Numbered from the stretch's first letter, positions 18,527 to 27,494 are shown. The stretch is DNA of 64,000 nt from Lentisphaeria bacterium (GCA_017456805.1 JAFTIQ010000007.1:3570-67569); one strand, 5' to 3'. Notes: generated by a model not told the origin, from the letters alone. Numbers and translations: made by a program.

Positions 18527-19312
18527 ATGCTGGATTTGCCCGGATCAGTTGAATTAATCGGGGTTTGTTATTATTCTCCCAGGGAAAATATGCAGACGAT
18601 CCCTAATATCGTGCCGCCGGATGTCTTTTATATTGAAATCGTTTTGGGCGGAGAAATCAAATATGGCGAATTAAATGATCTCCGCACTTGCCGCAGGGGA
18701 ATGATCCTGTGGCATCAGGGCGGAGAAGAAACAATCTGGCGCTCCGAAGGAAAAAGCTTTACCAGTTTTGCCATGCGGTTCCGCCTGCTGGAACAATGGC
18801 AGCGTCCGGGACATTTCGGTGAATGGAAAGATCTGGATAATCTCGATGATTTTGTGGTTGATACCATGCAGCGTTTTTTTGATCCGAACGTGGATAAGAG
18901 AATTTTTGGTAATTATCTCATCAACAGGCTTTTCTGGGAGTTTTATGCGTCAACGATCGTAAGCAGCAGACCGGATCTGCCATTGCCCCTGGCAAAAGCT
19001 ATGACCTTGCTGCAGAATGAAGATGTCGCGACGATCACAGTCGCTCAAATCGCCCGAAGTGTTCAAGTCAGTGCCCCGCACCTGAATCTGTTGTTCCGCA
19101 AACATCTGGATACAACGCCGCACAGTTATCTGCTTCAGCTGCGCCTGAAACGGGCAAGAGTTCTGCTCTCCAATACGGATCAGCCGATCAAAAATATCGC
19201 GGAAGTCTGCGGATTCAATTGCAAAGAATCCTTTTACAGAGTTTTTCGTGCCGAACAGGGGATCACCCCCGCCGCTTACCGGAAAAGAAACCGGATCCTT
19301 CAGCATACCTGA
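18527..19312 (+). CDS. AraC-family transcriptional regulator
   Basis: The 261-residue protein has an N-terminal cupin-like sensing domain and a C-terminal double helix-turn-helix: TVAQIARSVQVSAPHLNLLFRKH and IKNIAEVCGFNCKESFYRVFR. The pattern and length are normal for sugar-responsive AraC activators. It is divergent from the isomerase/pseudopilin/DUF4838/GH1 operon and is its probable regulator. It ends 7 bases before the convergent yraN gene. Confidence 0.9.
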   Translation: MLDLPGSVELIGVCYYSPRENMQTIPNIVPPDVFYIEIVLGGEIKYGELNDLRTCRRGMILWHQGGEETIWRSEGKSFTSFAMRFRLLEQWQRPGHFGEWKDLDNLDDFVVDTMQRFFDPNVDKRIFGNYLINRLFWEFYASTIVSSRPDLPLPLAKAMTLLQNEDVATITVAQIARSVQVSAPHLNLLFRKHLDTTPHSYLLQLRLKRARVLLSNTDQPIKNIAEVCGFNCKESFYRVFRAEQGITPAAYRKRNRILQHT

Positions 19313-19319
19313 TCCGGGC

Positions 19320-19778
19320 TTATGGACGGAAGGAAACTTTTGCCGGTTTCAGTGAAAATGGGATACTTTCCCGTTTCCGGAATGACTTCTGAGAGAACCA
19401 GTTTTCATGGCGGATTACTTTGACCGGAGCGAATCTTCCCATCACCACTTCCACAAAGTCGCAGCGAATGGGAAAATCTCCAACGTGGTATTTCTTCCGG
19501 AATTCGGAAACCGCATTGAGCAATCGATCTTTCTGTGCCGGATGCAGCTGAAGTTCGGGCCGGACTTCCACATCACTCCTTGCCCGCAGCGTTTTTACTT
19601 CCACGATTACAAATGTTTTACCGTCGCGGGCAACCAGATCAATCTGAGCAGATTCCAGCTTCAGATCCCGGAAATAGATTTCCATTCCTTCGCTGATCAG
19701 GAATCTTGCTGCGATTTTCTCTCCCAGCCTTCCGAGCCGGAGGTGTTCCGCTTTACTTTTTCTGCGGAAAACGGGCAT
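19320..19778 (-). CDS. yraN: YraN family (UPF0102) nuclease-fold protein
   Basis: The 152-residue protein shows the family motifs LGRLGEKIAARFL, SAQIDLVARDGKTFVIVEVKTLR and QKDRLLNAV, i.e. the D...E-x-K core of a restriction-endonuclease-like fold. The start is placed at MPVFRRK, where GGGGG precedes the ATG, and overlaps the previous gene by 26 bases. It is the last gene of the dapB operon. The cellular role is poorly defined in the family. Confidence 0.88.
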   Translation of the reverse strand: MPVFRRKSKAEHLRLGRLGEKIAARFLISEGMEIYFRDLKLESAQIDLVARDGKTFVIVEVKTLRARSDVEVRPELQLHPAQKDRLLNAVSEFRKKYHVGDFPIRCDFVEVVMGRFAPVKVIRHENWFSQKSFRKRESIPFSLKPAKVSFRP

Positions 19779-20106
19779 ACAACCCCCAGAGTGTTCGTTC
19801 ATCCGGACGGAATGTTCCGATCAGGGAAAGTCCATGCACATGACGGATCTGTAATTCTGCGGAAATTCCTTCAAAACTGCAGTCGGGCAGGGGCGCAAAA
19901 CGGTAAGTTTGAGGGACAATTTCACTGTCCCCGGCAAGTTCCAGAGGCAGGACGACTGTTCCATCTCCGCTGTCACAAACCCCTGTTACTTTCCGGATGA
20001 CCCCGTTTCTGAAACAGGCGTTTGTGAGCATACGGGACTCTTCATCAGGATCAAAGAGGATCTCTTCTGCTTCGATCCTGACGATTTTCAGCGGGTGATT
20101 TTTCAT
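19753..20106 (-). CDS. Hypothetical protein, 117 aa
   Basis: I do not recognise this protein. Its ATG overlaps the stop of the UDP-sugar pyrophosphorylase (ATGA) and its 3' end overlaps yraN, so it is locked into the operon and very likely real. It is soluble, predicted beta-rich, with no signal peptide and no motif I can name. Confidence 0.65.
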   Translation of the reverse strand: MKNHPLKIVRIEAEEILFDPDEESRMLTNACFRNGVIRKVTGVCDSGDGTVVLPLELAGDSEIVPQTYRFAPLPDCSFEGISAELQIRHVHGLSLIGTFRPDERTLWGLYARFPQKK

Positions 20107-21479
20107 CGTCCGTAAGCTGTCGGTACAAGGTTTTTGAAGAAGTTTGCGGCATCTTCATCATCGAAAACATCTCTGGGAGAGAGTTCGACGACAGCACCTT
20201 CGGGAACTTGGATTCCGGCAAGACGTAATCTGCGTGCATCTCTTGCAGCAAGCATTTCCCGGCAGGATTCCACGGAATCAACCCCGGTTTTGTTCTTGGT
20301 GGGCGCAAAACATTCTTTCCTGTCAGCTTCCAGAATCATGGTGCGTCCCGCAAGAGGAAGCGCATCGAAAATAAAGGCTTCCAGTTTAACAGCATTCGGA
20401 GCTTCCGGGGTGATGATTTCGCCGTTTTCGAGGTATGCCACTTTCTTATCTGCCCGGTGCCAGGGAAGTTCCAGCCGTCCGGCAGCGGTGAGCCGTTCCA
20501 CGAATGCAAGCGTGATCACATGGATTGCGGGGCTTCCGGCAAGGAAGGAGAGAGTTCCATCCGGATTGGTGCGTTCTGCCAGTTCATTGGGCATATCGCT
20601 GTATTCAATGATCTGCAGTTTTCCGTTGGTGATACAGAAATTGCCCAGCTTTTCATAGGCATTCGTTTTAGCCAGCATGATGCTGCTCATTTCTGACTGT
20701 TCCAGTGCATGAAGTCCGATAAAGAAGGGATTTACCACCGGAACCAGGGGATTATCCACCTGAAAATAGGAGAAATATTCCACCCCGGCCTGTTTCATGG
20801 CATCCAGCAATCCGGATTTCCGGAGAGCAAGCAGAGTCCCGCCGTGTCCATCCGGAGCAAGTGCCAGAGACCCGGGTTCAGAGGGGAAACATTTTCCATC
20901 ATAACGGATCGCGGGCATGGTGCCCTGGGTAAAGAAATGAACGCTTTCTTCCGGCAGTCCGAAGAATTCATTTTTCCGGAAAAACGCCTTGGTATCGGCA
21001 TCGTTCAGCTCGCTTGTCATGATCAGCCAGGGAATCTGACGTCCATATTTTTCAGAAACTCTTGCCAGGCTTTCAGCGAAATACTGGAACAGAGTTTTCT
21101 TTCTGACCGGAGTAATGGGGAAGGTTCCTTTCGGTGCATTGTAACCCAGCCGGGTTCCCTGTCCGCCGGCAACAGTTAATGCTGCGACTTTTCCTGCTGC
21201 GATCAGTTCTTTTCCAACTTCTTTTGCCTTTGCATAGAGAGCTTTCTGATCATCTGTTTTGGGGACCAGCGGAAAGAACGGAGCGGGGGAGAGATCATCG
21301 GGAATCGTTGTGACCGGTTTCTGAAGAACATATTCTTTTGTCAGAGCTGTAATATAATCCCAATCAACGGCTTCCAGCTGTTTTCTGAAATATTCCAGCT
21401 TTTCACCGGAGAGGTTTTTCAGGTGATCCAGCAGAATTGTCTGCTGATTCCGTTCCAATATTGTTTCAAGTGTTTCCAT
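20103..21479 (-). CDS. UDP-N-acetylglucosamine pyrophosphorylase-like (eukaryote-type UDPGP family)
   Basis: The 458-residue protein has the nucleotide-binding signature TVAGGQGTRLGYNAPKGTFPI near residue 105 and the UAP-type motifs PWLIMTSELND, GTLLALRKSGLLD and YFQVDNPLV. Members of this family make UDP-sugars (UDP-GlcNAc/UDP-GalNAc or UDP-glucose) from UTP and the hexose 1-phosphate. This is the eukaryote-like enzyme, found in some bacteria, not the GlmU type. The start is set at METLETILE; an in-frame upstream ATG would run into dut. It overlaps the next gene by ATGA. Confidence 0.9.
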   Translation of the reverse strand: METLETILERNQQTILLDHLKNLSGEKLEYFRKQLEAVDWDYITALTKEYVLQKPVTTIPDDLSPAPFFPLVPKTDDQKALYAKAKEVGKELIAAGKVAALTVAGGQGTRLGYNAPKGTFPITPVRKKTLFQYFAESLARVSEKYGRQIPWLIMTSELNDADTKAFFRKNEFFGLPEESVHFFTQGTMPAIRYDGKCFPSEPGSLALAPDGHGGTLLALRKSGLLDAMKQAGVEYFSYFQVDNPLVPVVNPFFIGLHALEQSEMSSIMLAKTNAYEKLGNFCITNGKLQIIEYSDMPNELAERTNPDGTLSFLAGSPAIHVITLAFVERLTAAGRLELPWHRADKKVAYLENGEIITPEAPNAVKLEAFIFDALPLAGRTMILEADRKECFAPTKNKTGVDSVESCREMLAARDARRLRLAGIQVPEGAVVELSPRDVFDDEDAANFFKNLVPTAYGR

Positions 21480-21492
21480 GATCTTATATTCC

Positions 21493-21933
21493 TTATTTTT
21501 TGCCGGTGCTGCCGAATCCGCCGGCACCGCGCTGCGTGTCAGAAAGCTTGTCTACCAGTGTCATTGTGACCTCCGGAAGAGCTGCAATGACCATCTGGGA
21601 AATCCGGTCTCCCCGATGGATTTCAAAGGGAGTTTCTCCTGCATTGAAAAGAATGGAGCCGACTTCTCCGCGGTAACCTGCATCCACAGTTCCGGGGCTG
21701 TTCAGAACCGTGATATAGTGCTTTGCAGCCAGTCCGCTGCGGGGTCTGACCTGTGCCTCATATCCTACCGGGAGTTCCAGAAAGAGACCGGTAGGGACGA
21801 TTGCCGCTTTCCCGGGTTCCAATATAAGATCGACTCTTGAACGGAGATCAAATGCCGCATCATCGGGGTGTGCTTTTGCCGGGATCAAATCCTCGCAGCC
21901 GGGTGCCATGGTAAATTTTACTTCAATCGTCAT
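21493..21933 (-). CDS. dut: dUTP diphosphatase
   Basis: At 146 residues this is a standard trimeric dUTPase. The conserved motifs are visible in order: DDAAFDLRS, RPRSGLAAK, NSPGTVDAGYRGE, GDRISQMV and RGAGGFGSTG. It hydrolyses dUTP to dUMP and pyrophosphate, keeping uracil out of DNA and feeding dTMP synthesis. It lies 3 bases after the methyltransferase gene and 13 before the pyrophosphorylase. Confidence 0.97.
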   Translation of the reverse strand: MTIEVKFTMAPGCEDLIPAKAHPDDAAFDLRSRVDLILEPGKAAIVPTGLFLELPVGYEAQVRPRSGLAAKHYITVLNSPGTVDAGYRGEVGSILFNAGETPFEIHRGDRISQMVIAALPEVTMTLVDKLSDTQRGAGGFGSTGKK

Positions 21934-21936
21934 AGT

Positions 21937-23139
21937 TTATTCCTTTTCGTGATTGCTGATCTTAGGTTCAAAAAGCAGGAATGTTTCCAGACCGGCAGTG
22001 CCGGGGAACATATCCACTGGACGGATCTGTTTCAACTGATAACCGTGTTTTTTCCATTCTGCGACTTCCCGGGGAATCTCATCTGTGCCGCATACGATAT
22101 GAAGAACCCGCTCCGGAGCACGTTTTGCCAATTCCCGGACGACGCCTCCGGCAGTTCCCATACGGGGCGGATCCAGCACGATCAATTCATTCCGGTTCAA
22201 ATCTCTGGCAGGCAGTTTGTTCCGCAGCAGGGCAGGGGAAATTTCCCCTTTGACAAAACGCATCACCTTCTGCTTGAACAGAAAGGAAGCGTTAGCAGAC
22301 GCCGCTTTCACCGCCGGACCGTCAATTTCCACTCCGATGACACTTTTCACCGTATCTGCCATGGAAAGTCCGAGCAAGCCGTAGCCGCAATAAAGATCCA
22401 GAAGAATATCCTCTTTTTCCGGTTTCAGCATTTCTCTGGCAATCCGTGCAAACATGGGGAGCATTGCTTCATTTACCTGAGAAAAAACAACCGGCGGATA
22501 CATCAGCTTCAGATTATCCAGTTTCACCGAAAGATTTTCCGGCCCGAACATTTTCTTGATTCCCATTCTTCCTTCCGGACGCTTCGATTCCAGATAATAA
22601 TTGGAGTCCGTTTCGTCAAGATAAAGGAAAAATGCTCCGGTTTTCGGCGATTCTTTTTTCAGAACATTTGCAAAATTCTTTGCCGCATGAATCACTTTTC
22701 CGTCAAACCGATCCACATTCAGCACCAATGCCTGATATGCTCCGGCACCGCGAATGATACAGAAATTCACATGGCCGGCAAGAACGTGATAAGGTTTTGC
22801 CGCAAACGTTTTTACGATGAGATCATAGAGCGCCTTATGGGAATCCGGTTCCAATGCAGAAACTCCGGCAAGAGAAGAATCCATGTTCAAAAGCCGGAAT
22901 TTCCCACGGTTGAACTCCGCTTTCCGCTTGGAATTCGCCCGATAGTTGCGCGGTTGAATCGCCGGGACCGGCGCGGCAGGATGGACTTCCTTCATGAGAT
23001 TGCTCCGGCAGAACATCTCAAACGCCCTGCGTTTCAAATCCAATTCTTCGGAATAATCCATTCCTGCAAGAGGTTCTGCATTTTTCGGCAGATCGCTTCC
23101 GGCACAGACAGAAAGTGCATCAATAAATGATAACTGCAT
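21937..23139 (-). CDS. TrmA/RlmCD-like RNA (uracil-5-)methyltransferase family protein
   Basis: The 400-residue protein has the class I methyltransferase order of this family: FSQVNEAMLP, the SAM loop LLDLYCGYGLLGL near residue 266, VIGVEIDG, LDPPRMG, the candidate catalytic Cys in HIVCGTDE and a final E in TAGLETFLLFEP. The usual N-terminal TRAM domain and the four-Cys iron-sulfur motif of RlmD are not seen. The exact tRNA or rRNA position is unknown. Confidence 0.82.
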   Translation of the reverse strand: MQLSFIDALSVCAGSDLPKNAEPLAGMDYSEELDLKRRAFEMFCRSNLMKEVHPAAPVPAIQPRNYRANSKRKAEFNRGKFRLLNMDSSLAGVSALEPDSHKALYDLIVKTFAAKPYHVLAGHVNFCIIRGAGAYQALVLNVDRFDGKVIHAAKNFANVLKKESPKTGAFFLYLDETDSNYYLESKRPEGRMGIKKMFGPENLSVKLDNLKLMYPPVVFSQVNEAMLPMFARIAREMLKPEKEDILLDLYCGYGLLGLSMADTVKSVIGVEIDGPAVKAASANASFLFKQKVMRFVKGEISPALLRNKLPARDLNRNELIVLDPPRMGTAGGVVRELAKRAPERVLHIVCGTDEIPREVAEWKKHGYQLKQIRPVDMFPGTAGLETFLLFEPKISNHEKE

Positions 23140-23153
23140 GATTGTTTTCTCTG

Positions 23154-23957
23154 TTATTTCAGACCGAGCACGTCGCGCATATCATAGAATCCGGGCTTTG
23201 CTGTTTCCAGAAATGCAACTGCTCTGACAGCTCCCTTTGCAAAGGTGTTGCGGCTGGATGCCTTATGAGTCAACTCAAACCGTTCCCCATTGCCGCAGAA
23301 CATCAAAGTGTGATCTCCCACAATGTCTCCGCCGCGGACTGCATGCATCCCGATTTCATGATCGGTTCTTGCTCCGGTGATTCCTTCTCTGCCGTGACGG
23401 ATCACTTCATCATAGTTCCAACCCTTTGCATCGCAAACTGTTTTTGCCAGTGTGACAGCTGTTCCGCTGGGTGCATCTTTCTTCTGATTGTGATGTCCTT
23501 CCACGATTTCAATGTCGAACCCATCCAGCACCTTTGCCGCGATTTCGGAAAGATAGAAAAGAAGATTGACCCCGATACTGTAATTGGAGGCAAGGATGAT
23601 CCGTGCTCCGTTGTCGGCAAGATCATGGATCTTCTGAACAGCTTCCGCGGGGAGGGCAGTTGTTCCGATCACGACAGCACAGCCTTTTGCAGCTGCAGCA
23701 GTTGCGATGGCGACAGTATCGCCTCCGACAGAGAAATCAATGATTGCATCTGCATCTTTCAGAGCTTCTTCAAGAGAAGCAGTGATCAGAACTCCGGATG
23801 CCGGATAGCCTGCCACTTCTGCGGCATCTTTTCCGACAAAAGGACATGCCGGATGTTCGAGAGCACCGGCAAGAGTCATTCCGGGATGTTCGATTACGTT
23901 AGAAACGAGAAGTCTGCCCATTCTTCCGGCAGCACCGATAATTGCAACTTTAGCCAT
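23154..23957 (-). CDS. dapB: 4-hydroxy-tetrahydrodipicolinate reductase
   Basis: The 267-residue protein begins MAKVAIIGAAGRMGRLL, the Rossmann NAD(P)H site, and has the substrate motif EGHHNQKKDAPSGTA with the catalytic His pair and Lys. It reduces the product of DapA in the lysine and diaminopimelate pathway, needed for peptidoglycan. The start is preceded by AAGGAAG. It is the first gene of a six-gene minus-strand operon and has a strong promoter 32 bases upstream. Confidence 0.97.
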   Translation of the reverse strand: MAKVAIIGAAGRMGRLLVSNVIEHPGMTLAGALEHPACPFVGKDAAEVAGYPASGVLITASLEEALKDADAIIDFSVGGDTVAIATAAAAKGCAVVIGTTALPAEAVQKIHDLADNGARIILASNYSIGVNLLFYLSEIAAKVLDGFDIEIVEGHHNQKKDAPSGTAVTLAKTVCDAKGWNYDEVIRHGREGITGARTDHEIGMHAVRGGDIVGDHTLMFCGNGERFELTHKASSRNTFAKGAVRAVAFLETAKPGFYDMRDVLGLK

Positions 23958-23988
23958 AGTAGTCTTCCTTAATATTATATGTTGCGGT

Positions 23989-24017
23989 AATTTACCATAA
24001 CAAGCCGGATTTGTCAA
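23989..24017 (-). promoter_or_regulatory. dapB operon promoter
   Basis: On the minus strand TTGACA (24012-24017) and TAAATT (23989-23994) are exactly 17 bases apart, 32 bases upstream of the dapB start. Confidence 0.7.
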
Positions 24018-24154
24018 GGCAAATCAAAGGAAAAAACTCATATCCTGAAAACAATTTGCGTTACAGGAATACAACAGGAAATAACGGAGCATAACAGGAA
24101 ACAACGGAAAAATAACGGAAAAAATGATTTTTTTTAACGAGGTTTTACAAATAA

Positions 24155-24194
24155 AATGTTGCCAGTAATTGATGCAGGAATTACTGGCAACATT
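24155..24194. repeat. Perfect 16-bp inverted repeat (hairpin)
   Basis: AATGTTGCCAGTAATT (24155-24170) and AATTACTGGCAACATT (24179-24194) flank an 8-base loop. No T run follows on either strand, so it does not look like a terminator. It could be a large operator or a dispersed palindromic element. Confidence 0.85.
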
Positions 24195-24203
24195 GTAATA
24201 TAA

Positions 24204-24320
24204 TCCGGGAAAGAGAAAAAGTCAAGCGAAAAATCCGGGGAAGAGAAAAAATCAAGCGAAAAAATCCGGGGAAGAGAAAAAGTCAAGCAAAAAAATCTGA
24301 AGAAAAGAAGAAGTTAAGGG
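24204..24320. repeat. 30-31 bp purine-rich tandem repeat, three copies plus one degenerate
   Basis: The units start at 24204, 24234, 24265 and 24296. Each carries TCCGGG(A/G)AAGAGAAAA followed by (A/G)TCAAGC and an A run; the last unit is decayed. There is no spacer diversity and no cas gene, so it is not CRISPR. Confidence 0.85.
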
Positions 24321-24543
24321 GTAAATCCTGGATCGTGAGATCTCTGCAAGAATTTTCAGACATTTTTGAAGACTTTTGAAATTACCTCAGAAAATATTCC
24401 TTTTAGTATGAATAAAAGACAACCGGTATAAAAGAAAACAATGGACCATCTGATTCCGGAATAATTTTTTCAAATCCCGGGAATCAATGGGGCGTTATCT
24501 GCGGATTTCTTTGGAATATTTCCACCTTTTTCAAATTTTTAAC

Positions 24544-24572
24544 TGGAAATTTCACCATCTGTGATGTAAATT
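24544..24572 (+). promoter_or_regulatory. pyr operon promoter
   Basis: TGGAAA (24544-24549) and TAAATT (24567-24572) are 17 bases apart. Transcription would begin about 20 bases before the pyrR start, leaving no room for a Bacillus-type PyrR attenuator in front of pyrR. Confidence 0.5.
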
Positions 24573-24598
24573 ACAGAAAATCCCCGGAGAAGACAAAA

Positions 24599-25153
24599 AT
24601 GACGAATGACGCACAAATGATTGCAGATGGCGCAGAGATGTCTGCCATGATCGAACGTATGGCAGCAGAAATTGCGGAAGAATTCGGCGGCAGAGCGGAT
24701 GATCTCCGGATCATCGGACTGCAGAAACGCGGTATCCCACTGGCAGAACGGCTTTCCGCTGCATTGGAAAAGTATTTCAATGTAAAAATACCCGTCGGAA
24801 AACTTGATATTACGATGTATCGGGATGATTTCGGGCGCAGAAAAACACTACCCATGATCCGGGAAACAGCAATTAATTTTGATATAGATGACAGAATAGT
24901 GATTCTTGCAGATGACGTGATGCAGGCCGGCAGAAGTGTCCGTGCCGCACTGGATGCAATCACTGATTTCGGGCGTCCTGCTGTTACACGTCTGGCAATT
25001 CTGATCGATCGCGGCAAGCATGAGTTTCCCATTGCCGCTGATTATACCGGGAAAGCTTTCCACTATGATGAATCGTTCAAGATCAAGGTTCGCTGGGATG
25101 AAATCGATTCTTATGACCGTGTGGAAATTCAGAAGTACAGAGAATATTTATAA
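24599..25153 (+). CDS. pyrR: PyrR: pyr operon regulator / uracil phosphoribosyltransferase
   Basis: The 184-residue protein has the PRPP-binding motif VILADDVMQAGRSVRAAL and the PyrR-type sequences GLQKRGIPLAERL, DITMYRDDFG and RPAVTRLAILIDRG. In other bacteria PyrR binds pyr mRNA leaders in response to UMP and also makes UMP from uracil. It heads a pyrR-pyrB-pyrC operon, with GGAGA upstream of the start. Confidence 0.95.
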   Translation: MTNDAQMIADGAEMSAMIERMAAEIAEEFGGRADDLRIIGLQKRGIPLAERLSAALEKYFNVKIPVGKLDITMYRDDFGRRKTLPMIRETAINFDIDDRIVILADDVMQAGRSVRAALDAITDFGRPAVTRLAILIDRGKHEFPIAADYTGKAFHYDESFKIKVRWDEIDSYDRVEIQKYREYL

Positions 25154-25179
25154 TCATAACATACAAACGGAGCGCAAAC

Positions 25180-26112
25180 ATGAGCGATTTTACATGGACA
25201 AGAAAGGATCTCCTGAGTATCTATGATCTCTCTGCAGAGGAAATTATTCACATCCTCGATACTGCGGAAGAGTTCAAAAAGGTATCTCAGCGCAGCGTGA
25301 AAAAAGTCCCTGCCTTGCGGGGAAAAACGGTTGTGAACTTTTTTGTGGAACCGAGTACAAGAACCAGAATTTCATTTGAATTGGCGGAGCAGCGGCTTTC
25401 CGCTGATATTATCAATATTGCGGCAGATGGCAGCAGTTTGAAAAAAGGGGAAACTCTGCTTGATACTGTGAAAAATATTGAAGCCCTTCAGGTGGATTTG
25501 ATCGTGATGCGTCACTCTGCAACCGGGGCTCCGAATTTTCTGGCAGAACGCTTGAATTGCGGAATCGTCAACGCCGGCGATGGAGCTCACAGTCATCCGA
25601 CACAGGCATTGCTGGACTTGTTTACGATCCGGGAAAAGAAAGGCTCCTTCAAGGGGTTGAACGTTTCCATCATCGGCGATATCCGTCACAGCCGTGTTGC
25701 CCGGAGTGATATGTGGGGGCTGCTGAAACTGGGAGCCAATGTTACCTTTGCCGGGCCTGCGACACTTGTTCCGGAAGAGTTCCGGGAGCTTGGGGTTCGG
25801 GTATGTCATAATCTTCCGGAAGCTCTGGAAGGGGCTGATGTGGTGAACCTGCTCCGGATTCAGCATGAACGTCAGCGCACCGGATTCTTCCCCAGCATCG
25901 GGGAATATTCCGGAATTTTCGGCTTGAATGAATCCGTTCTGAAGTATATGAAACCGGATGCGATGATCATGCATCCCGGTCCGATCAATCGTGGTGTGGA
26001 ACTTGCCTCCGCTCTTGCAGATGGCGAACGTTCTGTAATTCTTGAACAGGTAACCAATGGGCTCGCTGTCCGTATGGCGGTCCTTTTTCTTGTTGCGGGG
26101 TGCTTGAAATGA
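25180..26112 (+). CDS. pyrB: Aspartate carbamoyltransferase catalytic subunit
   Basis: The 310-residue protein has the carbamoyl phosphate motif STRTR (residues 59-63), the HSHPTQALLDL segment, and MHPGPINRGVE near the C-terminus. It condenses carbamoyl phosphate with aspartate in pyrimidine synthesis. No pyrI regulatory subunit is seen nearby; the next gene, pyrC, overlaps it by ATGA, so it is the pyrBC arrangement in which dihydroorotase may partner it. Confidence 0.97.
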   Translation: MSDFTWTRKDLLSIYDLSAEEIIHILDTAEEFKKVSQRSVKKVPALRGKTVVNFFVEPSTRTRISFELAEQRLSADIINIAADGSSLKKGETLLDTVKNIEALQVDLIVMRHSATGAPNFLAERLNCGIVNAGDGAHSHPTQALLDLFTIREKKGSFKGLNVSIIGDIRHSRVARSDMWGLLKLGANVTFAGPATLVPEEFRELGVRVCHNLPEALEGADVVNLLRIQHERQRTGFFPSIGEYSGIFGLNESVLKYMKPDAMIMHPGPINRGVELASALADGERSVILEQVTNGLAVRMAVLFLVAGCLK

Positions 26113-27374
26113 ACTATATTCTCAAAAATGCCAGAGTTATCGATCCTTCCACCGGCTTTGACGGCGTGAAAGATATTTATGTAACCGATGGAAAATTTGC
26201 TGCGGAAGCTGCTGCCGATGCCGAAATCATTGATCTTAACGGGTATGTTCTTGCTCCCGGATTTATTGATATTCATGTTCATTTGCGGCATCCGGGAAAG
26301 ACCGCTGCGGAAACGATTCATACAGGAACGATGGCTGCCGCTGCCGGCGGTTTTACCACTGTTGTCGCAATGCCCAATACCAGCCCCTGTGCGGATAATC
26401 CCGGAACGATTCAGTATGTCCTTACCAATGCCGAAAAAGAGGGCGTGGTAAATGTTCTTCCCTGCGGTGCTATGACCAAAGGGATTGCCGGAGAAGAAAT
26501 GGCACCGCTCGGGGGATTGAAGAAAGCTGGAGTCGTTGCCTTTTCTGATGACGGAAAATGTGTTCAGAATCATGAACTTATGCGTCATATTATGGAGTAT
26601 TCCAAGAGCTTTGATCTTCCGATCCTCGACCATGCGGAAGATCTTCAGCTTCTTGCCGGAGGCGTGATGCATGAAGGCTACTGGTCCGTCCTGCTCGGGA
26701 TGAAGGGAATGCCAGCGGAAGCGGAAGAACTGATGATCAGCCGCGATGCTTTGCTTGCCGGAAAAACCGGCTGCCGGATTCATATCCAGCATGTCAGCAC
26801 CGCCGGATCTGTTGATATTATCCGCCATGCTCAATCCAAGGGAATCAAGATCACCGGAGAAGCAACGCCCCATCATATTTCTCTGACCGATGTTGAGATC
26901 AAGAAATTCAATACAAACTATAAAATGAATCCTCCGCTGCGTTCAGAAGCTGACCGTATGGCGCTGATTGAAGGGTTGCGGGATAACACGATCACCGTGA
27001 TCGCTACCGATCATGCACCTCATACAGAAACCGAAAAACTGGTGGAATTCGACTATGCTCCCTTCGGGATCATCGGACTGGAAACTGCGATTCCGGTGAC
27101 ATTGACGGAGCTGTATCACAAAGGGTATCTCACTCTGCCTCAGCTGATCTCCAAATTCACCAAAGGCCCCGCCGATGTCCTCGGTCTGCCTCTCGGAACA
27201 TTGGAAGTCGGCCGTCCGGCTGATATCACGATTATTGATACCGAGACGGAATTTACCGTGGATCCCTCCACTTTTAAATCCAAGTCCCGGAATACTCCCT
27301 ACGGCGGTTACAAGGCAAAAGGAAGAGCCGCCGGAACAATGGTCGGAGGAAAATTTGTGCACCGTCTTTTCTGA
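26109..27374 (+). CDS. pyrC: Dihydroorotase
   Basis: The 421-residue amidohydrolase has the zinc motif IHVHLRHPG, the segment VVAMPNTSP, HIQHVST and ATDHAPHT. This is the multifunctional-complex (type I) form. The ATG overlaps the pyrB stop as ATGA. It converts carbamoyl aspartate to dihydroorotate. Confidence 0.96.
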   Translation: MNYILKNARVIDPSTGFDGVKDIYVTDGKFAAEAAADAEIIDLNGYVLAPGFIDIHVHLRHPGKTAAETIHTGTMAAAAGGFTTVVAMPNTSPCADNPGTIQYVLTNAEKEGVVNVLPCGAMTKGIAGEEMAPLGGLKKAGVVAFSDDGKCVQNHELMRHIMEYSKSFDLPILDHAEDLQLLAGGVMHEGYWSVLLGMKGMPAEAEELMISRDALLAGKTGCRIHIQHVSTAGSVDIIRHAQSKGIKITGEATPHHISLTDVEIKKFNTNYKMNPPLRSEADRMALIEGLRDNTITVIATDHAPHTETEKLVEFDYAPFGIIGLETAIPVTLTELYHKGYLTLPQLISKFTKGPADVLGLPLGTLEVGRPADITIIDTETEFTVDPSTFKSKSRNTPYGGYKAKGRAAGTMVGGKFVHRLF

Positions 27375-27423
27375 AATAAAGGAAGAAAGGTGCAGAAATG
27401 GAGGAAATCTTTTCGATTTTCGC

Positions 27424-27452
27424 TTGATTTCCTCCTCTTTGTGTGATACATT
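27424..27452 (+). promoter_or_regulatory. purQ promoter
   Basis: TTGATT (27424-27429) and TACATT (27447-27452) are 17 bases apart, about 40 bases upstream of the purQ start. Confidence 0.5.
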
Positions 27453-27494
27453 ACCTGTGCAAAAACGAACGAATTAAAACAGGAGCAAAATAGA

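Larger units (their letters stand above)
23958..24598. other. Gene-free 641-base region rich in repeats, between dapB and pyrR
   Basis: No convincing gene was found. From the left it holds the dapB promoter, a stretch with repeated AACAGGAA and ATAACGGA words (about 24058-24120), a 16-bp perfect hairpin (24155-24194), a 30-31 bp tandem repeat (24204-24320), and an AT-rich part leading to the pyrR promoter. Confidence 0.7.

Noticed and set aside
21937..23139. RlmD-type iron-sulfur methyltransferase
   Set aside because: The N-terminal four-Cys cluster motif and TRAM domain are not seen; only the wider family is supported.
24204..24320. Possible CRISPR array
   Set aside because: The units are contiguous without unique spacers, and no cas genes are present.
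24468..24486. tRNA T-loop-like word TTCAAATCCC
   Set aside because: No matching acceptor, D or anticodon stems around it.
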